This document shows, piece after piece, positions 1-6,384 of a DNA stretch of 6,384 bases. This DNA comes from Fidelibacterota bacterium. Lineage in GTDB: Bacteria; Marinisomatota; Marinisomatia; Marinisomatales; TCS56. Below the pieces are notes generated by a model. The model was not told the DNA's origin, searched no databases, and worked only from the letters and a program-made list of their open reading frames with translations. The translations under genes were made by a program, and so were the position numbers. How positions within the stretch are numbered: position 1 is the stretch's first letter; every line of letters starts with the position of its first letter. Where the stretch lies: contig DAOWAH010000101.1 in assembly GCA_030634675.1 (NCBI GenBank), forward strand, positions 1-6,384, read 5' to 3'.

Positions 1-1519
1 AATTCTGAGCGAGCTTGAAATCACCGGGCATAATAAAGACAATATCTTTCACCGACACAATTGATGGATCCCATTCGGCCACACGGAAGGCATGATTACC
101 ATTAGGATCGAGACCACCGCCAACTTCATCATTCAGACCTTTGTAAGGCAGAACGACTTCCAGGTTACCATCACCATCGAAATCGGTTCCAGCATTTAAC
201 TTCAGTACACCGCCGGTAGTCGCGCCAGGCAAGGCATATTCAGTATAGGTCCAATCAGCAGGATTCAGGACGTTACCACCAGCGTTCAGGACGTACATTT
301 TAATATCGTCCACGCCAGCGGTACCACCGGCGAAAACACCGAAACCGGCTACGGCTCCAACACCGCTGGTACCTTCACCTAGAATTGCAATTTCCGAGTT
401 TCCGACCCAGGTACGACCCGATGTTCCCGTGGTATCAAAACTAAGGGCATCACCGTCGGAATCGGTAATGACATAGATTTCGTTATCGTCGTAGGCTGAG
501 ACATAAACCTCATCCTTACCGTCGCCATCCATATCAGCCACAGCTGCTCCCAGGGTCCAGGCATCGAGGTTAGCCAGTTTTACGAACGGTGCTTTTGAAG
601 AATCAACCAGTCCGGTTATGATGGCTGTATCCCCCAGTGTGTAGGCATTCGGACCGGTTGCTTCAATGAAGAACATCGCCAGGTTATTCCAGGAAAAACA
701 GGCCGCTTCCAATAATCCATCACCGTCCGTATCGCACATTACGATATCCTGTGGGCTACCGCCACCAAGGGCATTTTCCCGGACGCCATCTTTATTGACA
801 TCACGGGGCGATACGGCAAATTCCTCAACCAAAGCAGCGCCGAATCCACCGATATCACCGGTAACTCCCAGGATAATGAATCGATCTTCGGAATAGGCCG
901 GGGAACCATCGACGGTACCATAGATGGGGTTTGACCCACCGTTGCTGGCCAGGAGAATTTCGTCTTTGCCATCACCATCAATGTCACCGACTGAAAAACC
1001 TTCTACACGCGATTCATGCAGCGAGTCATTTAAGGCGGCATGCAGGTTTACAATCAAGTCAGCCTGGGTTCCGTAACCATCGTCGGTGGAACCATCCCAT
1101 TCATAGATATAAATACCGTTGCCTGGGTTGACATCGGGATACCTGCCGACTGATGTAATAATTTCCAGTTTTCCATCGCCGTCCAGATCACCGACATGCA
1201 CATCCCGGGGATAAGAAGTCGATGAACCATCTGAATCCAATATATTTGGTGAAGCCCAAACATAGGCGAATGTATCAGTCCCTGATTCTTCAAAACAGGT
1301 GATCCGGCCCCCGTTATCATAGCTGGTAATCAAGATTTCCTGCTTGGAATCCTGGTCGATATCGGTACCACTTGAAATACCACGTCCGGCATCATAAGGG
1401 ACACCACCGAAGAGAGTATCGCCGCCAACAATAAATCCCGGTGCAACACCGGTTTGAACAAATCCACCCGCAAAAACATAAGCGGTTAGACAAGTAAAAA
1501 TGATAACTGTTTTCTTCAT
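1..1519 (-). CDS. Secreted FG-GAP/VCBS-like beta-propeller protein, N-terminal 506 residues (C-terminus beyond left edge)
   Basis: The minus strand from the ATG at 1519 reads without a stop to the left edge, so the gene is partial. The protein opens MKKTVIIFTCLTAYVFAGG: a Lys-rich n-region, a hydrophobic core and a likely signal peptidase I site after VFA (residue 17), so it is exported. The mature part carries repeated Asp loops of the DxDxDGxxE type followed by a hydrophobic strand: DIDQDSKQEILITS (53), DLDGDGKLEIITS (111), DIDGDGKDEILLAS (179), DTDGDGLLEAA (263), DMDGDGKDEVYVS (329) and DFDGDGNLEVV (446), with weaker copies at 240 and 353. Spacing is often 58-84 residues. This is the signature of FG-GAP/VCBS repeats, which in known families fold as beta-propeller blades with a bound calcium per loop. 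Ligand and role are unknown; cell-surface adhesion or binding is an inference from the family. The start is fixed by GGAGG four bases upstream and by the signal peptide. A C-terminal sorting domain (for example type IX secretion) may exist but would lie outside the window. No catalytic motif was seen. Confidence 0.9.
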   Translation of the reverse strand, partial: MKKTVIIFTCLTAYVFAGGFVQTGVAPGFIVGGDTLFGGVPYDAGRGISSGTDIDQDSKQEILITSYDNGGRITCFEESGTDTFAYVWASPNILDSDGSSTSYPRDVHVGDLDGDGKLEIITSVGRYPDVNPGNGIYIYEWDGSTDDGYGTQADLIVNLHAALNDSLHESRVEGFSVGDIDGDGKDEILLASNGGSNPIYGTVDGSPAYSEDRFIILGVTGDIGGFGAALVEEFAVSPRDVNKDGVRENALGGGSPQDIVMCDTDGDGLLEAACFSWNNLAMFFIEATGPNAYTLGDTAIITGLVDSSKAPFVKLANLDAWTLGAAVADMDGDGKDEVYVSAYDDNEIYVITDSDGDALSFDTTGTSGRTWVGNSEIAILGEGTSGVGAVAGFGVFAGGTAGVDDIKMYVLNAGGNVLNPADWTYTEYALPGATTGGVLKLNAGTDFDGDGNLEVVLPYKGLNDEVGGGLDPNGNHAFRVAEWDPSIVSVKDIVFIMPGDFKLAQN

Positions 1520-1523
1520 ATTA

Positions 1524-1528
1524 CCTCC
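1524..1528 (-). promoter_or_regulatory. Shine-Dalgarno of the propeller gene
   Basis: Read on the minus strand this is GGAGG, four bases before the ATG at 1519 (context CTGGAGGTAATATG). It is a strong match to the anti-SD sequence and supports the chosen start, which no other in-frame ATG with a signal peptide rivals. Confidence 0.75.
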
Positions 1529-1562
1529 AGTTAACTGATGAGTAAAATATTAAGTGTAGAAT

Positions 1563-1590
1563 ATTATAGAATATCTTGCCGGATTGTCAA
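1563..1590 (-). promoter_or_regulatory. Consensus -35/-10 promoter for the propeller gene
   Basis: On the minus strand, TTGACA (1590-1585) and TATAAT (1568-1563) are separated by 16 bases. Both hexamers match the housekeeping sigma-70 consensus perfectly; the spacer is one base below the optimum of 17. Transcription would start near 1556, giving a 5' leader of roughly 37 bases before the ATG at 1519. The -10 lies inside a short AT-rich dyad, ATATT-ATAG-AATAT (1561-1574), and a GAATAT direct repeat (1559 and 1569). Whether these bind a regulator cannot be told. The expected outcome is strong, largely constitutive transcription, assuming this organism's main sigma factor reads the classical consensus. 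Confidence 0.7.
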
Positions 1591-1668
1591 GCAAAGGATT
1601 AAAAATCTGCCTGGCATTGACTAAAATGAGTTGCTAATAAATAACCATTATAGGACAAATATATTTAA

Positions 1669-1716
1669 ATTCGTTGATATTGAATGATTCGTTGAAATTC
1701 GTCTAAGTTGAATTCG
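1669..1716. repeat. Cluster of short ATTCG/GTTGA repeats upstream of the receptor gene
   Basis: ATTCG occurs four times within 48 bases, at 1669, 1687, 1697 and 1712. Longer shared units are ATTCGTTGA at 1669-1677 and 1687-1695, and GTTGAAATTCG (1691-1701) against GTTGAATTCG (1707-1716). All are in the same orientation, with start spacings of 18, 10 and 15 bases. The last copy overlaps the proposed -35 box of the receptor gene, where an activator or repressor could sit. They could equally be chance in AT-rich DNA, or decayed tandem duplication. Confidence 0.45.
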
Positions 1717-1736
1717 CTGGTAAAAACGTATAAAAT
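1708..1736 (+). promoter_or_regulatory. Candidate promoter for the receptor operon
   Basis: TTGAAT (1708-1713) and TAAAAT (1731-1736) are separated by exactly 17 bases. The first differs from TTGACA at two positions and the second from TATAAT at one. TATAAA at 1729-1734 is an alternative -10 with a 15-base spacer. Start of transcription near 1743 would leave a leader of about 23 bases before the ATG at 1766. It is weaker than the divergent promoter, which would fit a regulated receptor gene. AT-rich DNA yields such matches by chance, so confidence is limited. Confidence 0.4.
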
Positions 1737-1765
1737 AAATAAGGAAAACTGGAGACAGGTTTAAT

Positions 1766-4567
1766 ATGCTGAAAAATAGAATAATAATATTAGCAATAAG
1801 TTTCCTACCTACTATGTATATATTTGCGGGGACTGGTGGGAAAATCGCTGGCAGGATCATCGATAGGGAAAGCAATAATCCTTTGCCGGGTGTTAATGTG
1901 ATTGTCGAAGGTACTTCAGCTGGATCAGCTACCGATCTCAATGGTGAGTATGTCATATTAAATGTACCTCCCGGTTTCTACACCATTAAAGCGTCCTACA
2001 TTGGCTATACACCAGTGCGTGTTGAAAATTTACGCGTTAATATCGACCAAACTACCCGCCAGAATTTCCAGTTGGCAACCCAAGTTATCGAAGGGCAGGA
2101 AGTCACTGTTACCGCTGAAAGAAAACTGGTTCGAAAGGATTTGACTGCCTCGCAGAAAATTACCACATCGGAAGAAATCATGGAAATGCCGGTGGAATCA
2201 TTTATTGGAGTTTTAACCACCCAAGCTGGTGTAAATACCGGTGCCGATGGTGCTCTTCACATTCGTGGCGGCCGTTCGAATGAGGTCGGTTATTATATTG
2301 ATGGTATATTAGTTTCAAATCCATTTACGACCAACTCCCTGGCGATTAATATATCGAACAAAGCACTGGAAGAAATGAAGGTGGTCAGTGGTGCTTTCAA
2401 TGCTGAGTATGGCAATGCCATGAGTGGTATTGTCAATATTCAGACTAAGGATGGAGGCAGGGATTACCACGGTAGTCTGTCAATAAACACCGGGGATTAT
2501 ATCACCAATGATACCGACTTGTACATGAATATCGACGATGTAAATCCATTGGCCAATATGATTTATGAAGGTGCTTTGAATGGCCCCGTTCCCCTACTCA
2601 GTCGCATTGGTAATTTGACTTTTAATATCAGTGGCCGCTACAGTGATTATGAAGGATATCTGTATGGAAAACGGGAACATTTACCAACCGACTCGGCTAA
2701 CTTCGAATCGGATGACTGGTATATCGAACTCGGCGGTGATGATAAGTACATATCATTGAACAGCAGTAAAAAACTTAATTTACTGGGTAAGTTAACTTAT
2801 CGTATTACCCCGCGGATTAAGGTTTCACTTCAAGCAATGCATCAAGGTCGTGATTACAAGAGTTACAGTACCTCCGGCAGTCATGATTACCGCTATAATC
2901 CCGATGGTACTTCGGATTATCAATCACATAACAATAATTATTCTCTGAGAATCAATCACTCATTAAATAACAAGTCATTTTACCAGGCCAGCGTGTTCTA
3001 CAGTACTACTGATTATAAACGCTATCAATTTGAACCGATTGATCTAGATAAAGCTGCCCCGTTTGATGATTATATGGACAATACCAGTTATGCTTATTAT
3101 ATCGATCAACCGGGTTTCGGCCGATTCTATATTTTACAGGATTTCAAATATGTGCCTTCCAATCGCATTATCGGGGCACCGGATTCGGATACCTTCTTTT
3201 TTGGCGGGACCGATCGGCATCATAATTACCAGCAATCCTATTCCACCGGATTCAGATTTGATTACACCCACCAGATCAACACTAAACATGAAATCAAACT
3301 GGGGGTCAGCACCCGGATCGATTCTTTAAAAGAACGCAGTTTTGATATTTTATATGATGGCGTACAATATCCGATACCGATAATACTGCCGGTTAATAAC
3401 AGCCCGACCCACGATCTTTATCAAAAGACAGCCAAATTTTATTCTGTCTATATCCAGGACAAGATTGAATATGATAATATGATTGTAAATGCTGGCGTCC
3501 GATACGACTGGTTTGAACCTAATGATGATTATATAGTCAATTTGCTGAAGCCTGAGGGTGAATTGATCGATGATGTGCCGGAAATGATAACGGCTGAAAG
3601 CAAACTGATGTTGTCTCCACGCCTGGGAATTTCATTTCCAATAACCGATGCTGGTATACTGCATTTTTCATATGGTCATTTTTATCAGATGCCCACTTTG
3701 AAAAGGTTATACACAGCTGATATTTTTGGTGCCAGTAATGATCCCGAAATCGGCTATGCCAACCTTAAGCCGGAAAAATCGACGCTCTATGAATTTGGTT
3801 TACAACAGCAGTTTGGACGCTATATAGGGATTGAAGCGAGTGTATTCTATAAAGACACACGTGAATATCTAGCCCTGCAGACGATCAGGTATGAGTCACC
3901 GAATTATGGTCCGTATGATTATAGCATCTATCTGAATAAGGATTATGGTTCCGTGCAGGGTTTGACTATCAGCTTAACCAAACTGTATGACCCAGCTTCA
4001 AAACTTTCCCTGTGGCTGGACTATTCTTATCAGAAAGCCGAGGGTAACAGTGTTCAGTCCGATGCCTTCCTGTTCAGCGTTCTGACGGGGGAGGAAGAGG
4101 AAAAACTGATCGTTCCGTTAAGTTTTGATCAAAGTCATATTATTAACGGGACCCTGATGATCAGCAAGCCGAACAGTTGGGGAATAACATTCATCGGTAA
4201 GATTGCCGGTGGCTGGCCATATACGCCGGTTATTTATAAAGCAAATTATAATGCCTATCCCAATTCCAGCCGCAAGCCGATCCAGAAAAATGTGGATATG
4301 CGGATTCATAAAACATTCAGAATCGGTTCGCTCCATTATGTCGTATATGCCAAAGTGTATAATCTGTTCGATCAACGAAATGAAAAATACATATATACTG
4401 ATACCGGCCGAGCCGGGTATACCTATATCAATCGTTCGTCTCAGGAACCACAAATCGAACCTCATTATGGTGAAGCAGGCGTAAAAACATGGGAGGAGTA
4501 TTATCACCGTCCTCATTATTATACGGCGCCACGGTCAGTGAAAATCGGTTTATCGATAGATTTTTAG
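1766..4567 (+). CDS. TonB-dependent outer-membrane receptor with N-terminal carboxypeptidase-regulatory-like domain
   Basis: This complete 933-residue protein is a TonB-dependent receptor, a gated outer-membrane barrel that imports bound ligands using energy passed on by TonB-ExbBD. In order: a signal peptide, residues 1-21, cleaved after YIFA; a CarboxypepD_reg-like beta-sandwich, about 25-104 (GKIAGRIIDRESNNPLPGVNV, later DLNGEYVILNVPPGFYTIKAS and YIGY); a TonB-box-like stretch EVTVTA (112-117); a plug domain, about 122-230, with IRGGRSNEVGYYIDG and NAEYGNAMSGIVNIQTKDGG; then a barrel of about 700 residues rich in alternating aromatic strands. Family landmarks in the barrel are SYGHFYQMP, LKPE (667-670) and YNLFD (865-869). 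The chain ends VKIGLSIDF, a terminal Phe typical of barrels assembled by BamA. No cysteine was seen. The layout matches the Oar/SusC-like subgroup; the substrate cannot be read from sequence. The start is supported by the signal peptide and a modest purine-rich site (GGAGACAGG, 1751-1759). It appears to head an operon with the next gene, 10 bases downstream. Confidence 0.93.
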   Translation: MLKNRIIILAISFLPTMYIFAGTGGKIAGRIIDRESNNPLPGVNVIVEGTSAGSATDLNGEYVILNVPPGFYTIKASYIGYTPVRVENLRVNIDQTTRQNFQLATQVIEGQEVTVTAERKLVRKDLTASQKITTSEEIMEMPVESFIGVLTTQAGVNTGADGALHIRGGRSNEVGYYIDGILVSNPFTTNSLAINISNKALEEMKVVSGAFNAEYGNAMSGIVNIQTKDGGRDYHGSLSINTGDYITNDTDLYMNIDDVNPLANMIYEGALNGPVPLLSRIGNLTFNISGRYSDYEGYLYGKREHLPTDSANFESDDWYIELGGDDKYISLNSSKKLNLLGKLTYRITPRIKVSLQAMHQGRDYKSYSTSGSHDYRYNPDGTSDYQSHNNNYSLRINHSLNNKSFYQASVFYSTTDYKRYQFEPIDLDKAAPFDDYMDNTSYAYYIDQPGFGRFYILQDFKYVPSNRIIGAPDSDTFFFGGTDRHHNYQQSYSTGFRFDYTHQINTKHEIKLGVSTRIDSLKERSFDILYDGVQYPIPIILPVNNSPTHDLYQKTAKFYSVYIQDKIEYDNMIVNAGVRYDWFEPNDDYIVNLLKPEGELIDDVPEMITAESKLMLSPRLGISFPITDAGILHFSYGHFYQMPTLKRLYTADIFGASNDPEIGYANLKPEKSTLYEFGLQQQFGRYIGIEASVFYKDTREYLALQTIRYESPNYGPYDYSIYLNKDYGSVQGLTISLTKLYDPASKLSLWLDYSYQKAEGNSVQSDAFLFSVLTGEEEEKLIVPLSFDQSHIINGTLMISKPNSWGITFIGKIAGGWPYTPVIYKANYNAYPNSSRKPIQKNVDMRIHKTFRIGSLHYVVYAKVYNLFDQRNEKYIYTDTGRAGYTYINRSSQEPQIEPHYGEAGVKTWEEYYHRPHYYTAPRSVKIGLSIDF

Positions 4568-4571
4568 GGAG
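4566..4571 (+). promoter_or_regulatory. Shine-Dalgarno overlapping the receptor stop codon
   Basis: AGGGAG lies six bases before the ATG at 4578, and its first two bases are the last two of the receptor's TAG stop (4565-4567). A terminating ribosome would cover this site, so coupled translation of the two proteins is likely. The 10-base gap leaves no room for a terminator or a separate promoter. Confidence 0.65.
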
Positions 4572-4577
4572 CAGAAA

Positions 4578-6384
4578 ATGTTGAACATATCTGGATATAG
4601 AAAATTGCAGCGGATATTTATCCTATCATTGATTATGCTGGTCGGAAATGGGCTGTTCGCTCAGGAATTCTTCCATGGTCGTCTCGTATCATGGTATCTG
4701 AACGGCCCTCAGGAAAATTGGAGCCAACGGGATTTCAATGATTATTATTTCTGGCAGGAGGAAGTTTACCATTCCATGGCCAAGAAACTGGCTTCCGATC
4801 CCCAGTTAGTCCGCCGTCAAAAGACGATCATGAATGGCAACAAGATAACAACTGAAATCTGGAATTACGGTTCGATTTCGAGTCCTGGTAACCGAACCAC
4901 CGATATTATTTGGGAAAAGCTTGGATATGGGTATGAATTCGGTCCATTGATTGTGGCTGAAATTGAAGTACCCAAAGGCAGTCACCGCGATGTTTACATG
5001 AAGCGGGACGACGCCGGAAATCCGATCAAGAATGCCGAAGGCGATACACTCTACGGCGCGTGGGTGATAACCGATGGACTGGTTTCTCTTGATGGTGAGG
5101 TGTCACCTGATGGGAAGGATCGCTGGGGCTTCGATCCACTGGCCTGGAACGATGATTTCACCGTCCCCTATGCCGATCCTGCCAGTGACCGGATGCCTAA
5201 TTCAAATGATCGCGACCAGGATGGAGATGGCCGCCCTGACGGCTGGCCCGCTGGCTGGTACAACGAAAACCTCAAGACCTATGTCTGGCCTGGAGCTTTA
5301 CGACAGGGATCAACCAATGCGGATCTTGAAGTACTCTGTGTGGTCGACGATCGAAATAACCAGGAATTTGAATACTACCCGTTCATCGATGATTCCTCCC
5401 GCAAGGGCTTGGGAATCGAGGTCGAATGTCGCTATTACCAGTGGGCTAATCCCTTGGCGGAGGATATTATCTTCTTGGTTTATAAAGTGACCAATAAGAG
5501 TGATAAGGATTTGCATAAAGTAACCTTTGGCATGTGGGGCGATCCCCACATCGGGGGTCCGAGTAATTATCAGGATGATCTGTCGTTTTTCGACCGTGAA
5601 ATAAATATGGTCTATGCCTGGGACGCGGATGGTTTAAGTGATGTAGTCGGCCGCTATCCGGGTTATTTTGGCTATAAATTCCTGGAAAGTCCCGGTAATT
5701 CCCACGATGGAATCGATAATGATGGCGATGGATTAATCGATGAAAGTCGTGAAAATGGAATCGACGATGATGGCGACTGGGATCCGGAAAAAGATGATGT
5801 GGGTATCGATGGTCTGCCTAATACTGGTGATGAAGGGGAGGATGATGGTCTGCCCACCGCTGGTGACCCGTTTGATATCCGTAAACCAGGTGAGCCCAAT
5901 TTTGAATGGACCGACTTGGATGAATCAGATATGATCGGTCTCACTAGTTTCGCTGCTCCAACTTTTGGTCAGAATAACGTGATATCAAATGATCACTTTA
6001 TCTATATTAATTACTTGACACCGGGGAGATTCGACAGTTTGAATGCCGACACGCCAGGTGACAATATTTTCCTGTACGGATCGGGCACGTTCGAATTAAA
6101 ATCTAAAGAATCCCAACGCTTTTCCATTGCCCTGCTAATCGGCCAGAATTATGCCGATCTTACCCTGAATGCCATAACCGCCCAGGATATTTATAAAAGT
6201 AATTATCAATTTGCCAAGCCGCCGGAAAAACCGATTGTCACGGCCGTACCAGGTGATCGTAAAGTTACTCTGTACTGGGATGATATCGCCGAATCCTCCT
6301 GGGACCCGATTGCCGACGCCTATGATTTCGAAGGTTATGTGATCTATCGTAGTACCGACCCGAATTTCCTGGATCAGCAGACCA
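4578..6384 (+). CDS. Large secreted Asp-rich protein with FnIII-like domain, N-terminal 602 residues (open at right edge)
   Basis: The frame from the ATG at 4578 stays open to the right edge, so the C-terminus is missing. Residues 1-28 form a signal peptide (basic n-region RKLQR, hydrophobic IFILSLIMLVGNGLFA, cut before QEF); the mature protein has no lipobox Cys. Residues about 29-135 are rich in Trp and Tyr and include WNYGSISSPG (95-104) followed by GYGYEFGPLIVAEIEV; this resembles uncharacterised secreted proteins of Calditrichota- and Marinimicrobia-like genomes, recalled from memory and not searched. A first Asp cluster, DRDQDGDGRPD (211-221), and a longer Asp/Gly block (377-433) look like thrombospondin-type-3 calcium loops. 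Between them is a beta-rich stretch (IFLVYKVTNKSDKDLHKVTFGMWGDPHIGG). From about 548 a fibronectin-III-like domain begins (PPEKPIVTAVPGDRKVTLYWDD ending YVIYRSTDPNF). There is no catalytic motif. Operon position after the receptor suggests a surface partner, but there is no SusD-like feature, so the function is unknown. Confidence 0.87.
   Translation, partial: MLNISGYRKLQRIFILSLIMLVGNGLFAQEFFHGRLVSWYLNGPQENWSQRDFNDYYFWQEEVYHSMAKKLASDPQLVRRQKTIMNGNKITTEIWNYGSISSPGNRTTDIIWEKLGYGYEFGPLIVAEIEVPKGSHRDVYMKRDDAGNPIKNAEGDTLYGAWVITDGLVSLDGEVSPDGKDRWGFDPLAWNDDFTVPYADPASDRMPNSNDRDQDGDGRPDGWPAGWYNENLKTYVWPGALRQGSTNADLEVLCVVDDRNNQEFEYYPFIDDSSRKGLGIEVECRYYQWANPLAEDIIFLVYKVTNKSDKDLHKVTFGMWGDPHIGGPSNYQDDLSFFDREINMVYAWDADGLSDVVGRYPGYFGYKFLESPGNSHDGIDNDGDGLIDESRENGIDDDGDWDPEKDDVGIDGLPNTGDEGEDDGLPTAGDPFDIRKPGEPNFEWTDLDESDMIGLTSFAAPTFGQNNVISNDHFIYINYLTPGRFDSLNADTPGDNIFLYGSGTFELKSKESQRFSIALLIGQNYADLTLNAITAQDIYKSNYQFAKPPEKPIVTAVPGDRKVTLYWDDIAESSWDPIADAYDFEGYVIYRSTDPNFLDQQT
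5706..5876 (+). repeat. Asp/Gly-rich calcium-loop-like repeat block inside the secreted protein gene
   Basis: This stretch encodes residues 377-433. At DNA level a 22-base unit at 5707-5728 recurs at 5755-5776 with 20 of 22 bases identical, 48 bases (16 codons) apart, giving GIDNDGDGLIDE and GIDDDGDWDPE. A second pair, GATGGTCTGCC at 5808 and 5844, gives DGLPNTGDEG and DGLPTAGDPF, 12 codons apart. Alternating Asp with Gly/Asn is typical of thrombospondin type-3 and dockerin-like calcium loops; calcium binding here is inferred, not shown. Confidence 0.75.

Larger units (their letters stand above)
1520..1765. other. Divergent intergenic control region
   Basis: These 246 bases separate two genes transcribed away from each other. 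The stretch is clearly richer in A+T than the flanking genes. It holds a consensus sigma-70-type promoter for the left gene (1563-1590), a weaker candidate for the right gene (1708-1736) and a cluster of short repeats (1669-1716). The middle part, about 1591-1668, is A/T-rich with no promoter pair of acceptable spacing and no convincing hairpin. No small gene with a good start could be supported here. Confidence 0.8.

Noticed and set aside
1575..1591. CTTG...CAAG dyad near the -35 of the divergent promoter
   Set aside because: Only four paired bases with a nine-base loop; too weak to claim as an operator or hairpin.
1617..1622. TTGACT, considered as a second plus-strand -35 box
   Set aside because: No TATAAT-like hexamer lies at 16-18 bases; TAATAA is only 12 bases away and CATTAT is 23.
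1648..1956. Minus-strand open frame of 102 codons reaching from the receptor gene into the intergenic region
   Set aside because: It lies opposite the receptor's signal peptide and N-terminal domain, has no good ribosome site and its translation shows no recognisable family; it is a shadow frame.
4118..4516. Minus-strand open frame of 132 codons opposite the 3' part of the receptor gene
   Set aside because: The plus strand encodes clear receptor landmarks here (YNLFD and the C-terminal strands); the antisense translation has no family features.
5074..5490. Plus-strand open frame of 138 codons in another frame within the secreted protein gene
   Set aside because: It overlaps a continuous frame with signal peptide, Asp loops and operon spacing; it has no good start signal of its own.
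5532..5551. Perfect inverted repeat ATGTGGGG-CGAT-CCCCACAT, 8-base stem with a 4-base loop, considered as a terminator or regulatory hairpin
   Set aside because: It sits in the middle of the secreted protein's reading frame (coding MWGDPHI), has no following T-run, and the frame continues intact for more than 800 bases.

Overview
This 6.4 kb window holds three genes, all predicted to encode exported proteins. Two of them run off the window edges. No RNA gene, insertion sequence, CRISPR array or other mobile element was seen. The window suggests a Gram-negative, didermic bacterium, because it has a complete outer-membrane TonB-dependent receptor whose chain ends in phenylalanine. The receptor's N-terminal carboxypeptidase-regulatory-like domain, together with two aspartate-rich, Ca-loop-bearing secreted proteins (one FG-GAP/VCBS-like, one with DGIDNDGDG repeats and a FnIII-like end), resembles the FCB superphylum and its candidate relatives (Calditrichota, Marinimicrobia, KSB1, Zixibacteria type). 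This placement is an inference from protein style, not from a marker gene.

Layout. Positions 1-1519, minus strand: the N-terminal 506 residues of a secreted FG-GAP/VCBS-type beta-propeller protein, whose C-terminus lies beyond the left edge. Positions 1520-1765: an AT-rich divergent control region. On the minus strand it has a full-consensus TTGACA/TATAAT promoter with a 16-base spacer. On the plus strand it has a weaker TTGAAT/TAAAAT candidate, preceded by a cluster of short ATTCG/GTTGA repeats. Positions 1766-4567, plus strand: a complete 933-residue TonB-dependent receptor. Positions 4578-6384, plus strand: the first 602 residues of a large secreted protein. It has a tryptophan/tyrosine-rich N-terminal region of unrecognised fold, an Asp/Gly-rich repeat block and the start of a fibronectin-III-like domain. 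It is open at the right edge.

How they may work together. The receptor and the downstream secreted protein are 10 bases apart, and the downstream Shine-Dalgarno overlaps the receptor stop codon, so they very likely form one transcriptional unit. The position of the secreted protein recalls that of the SusD-like partner in SusCD operons, but it has no recognisable SusD features. A surface partner, substrate or cargo of the receptor is therefore a hypothesis only. The divergent propeller gene shares the control region and may be co-regulated.
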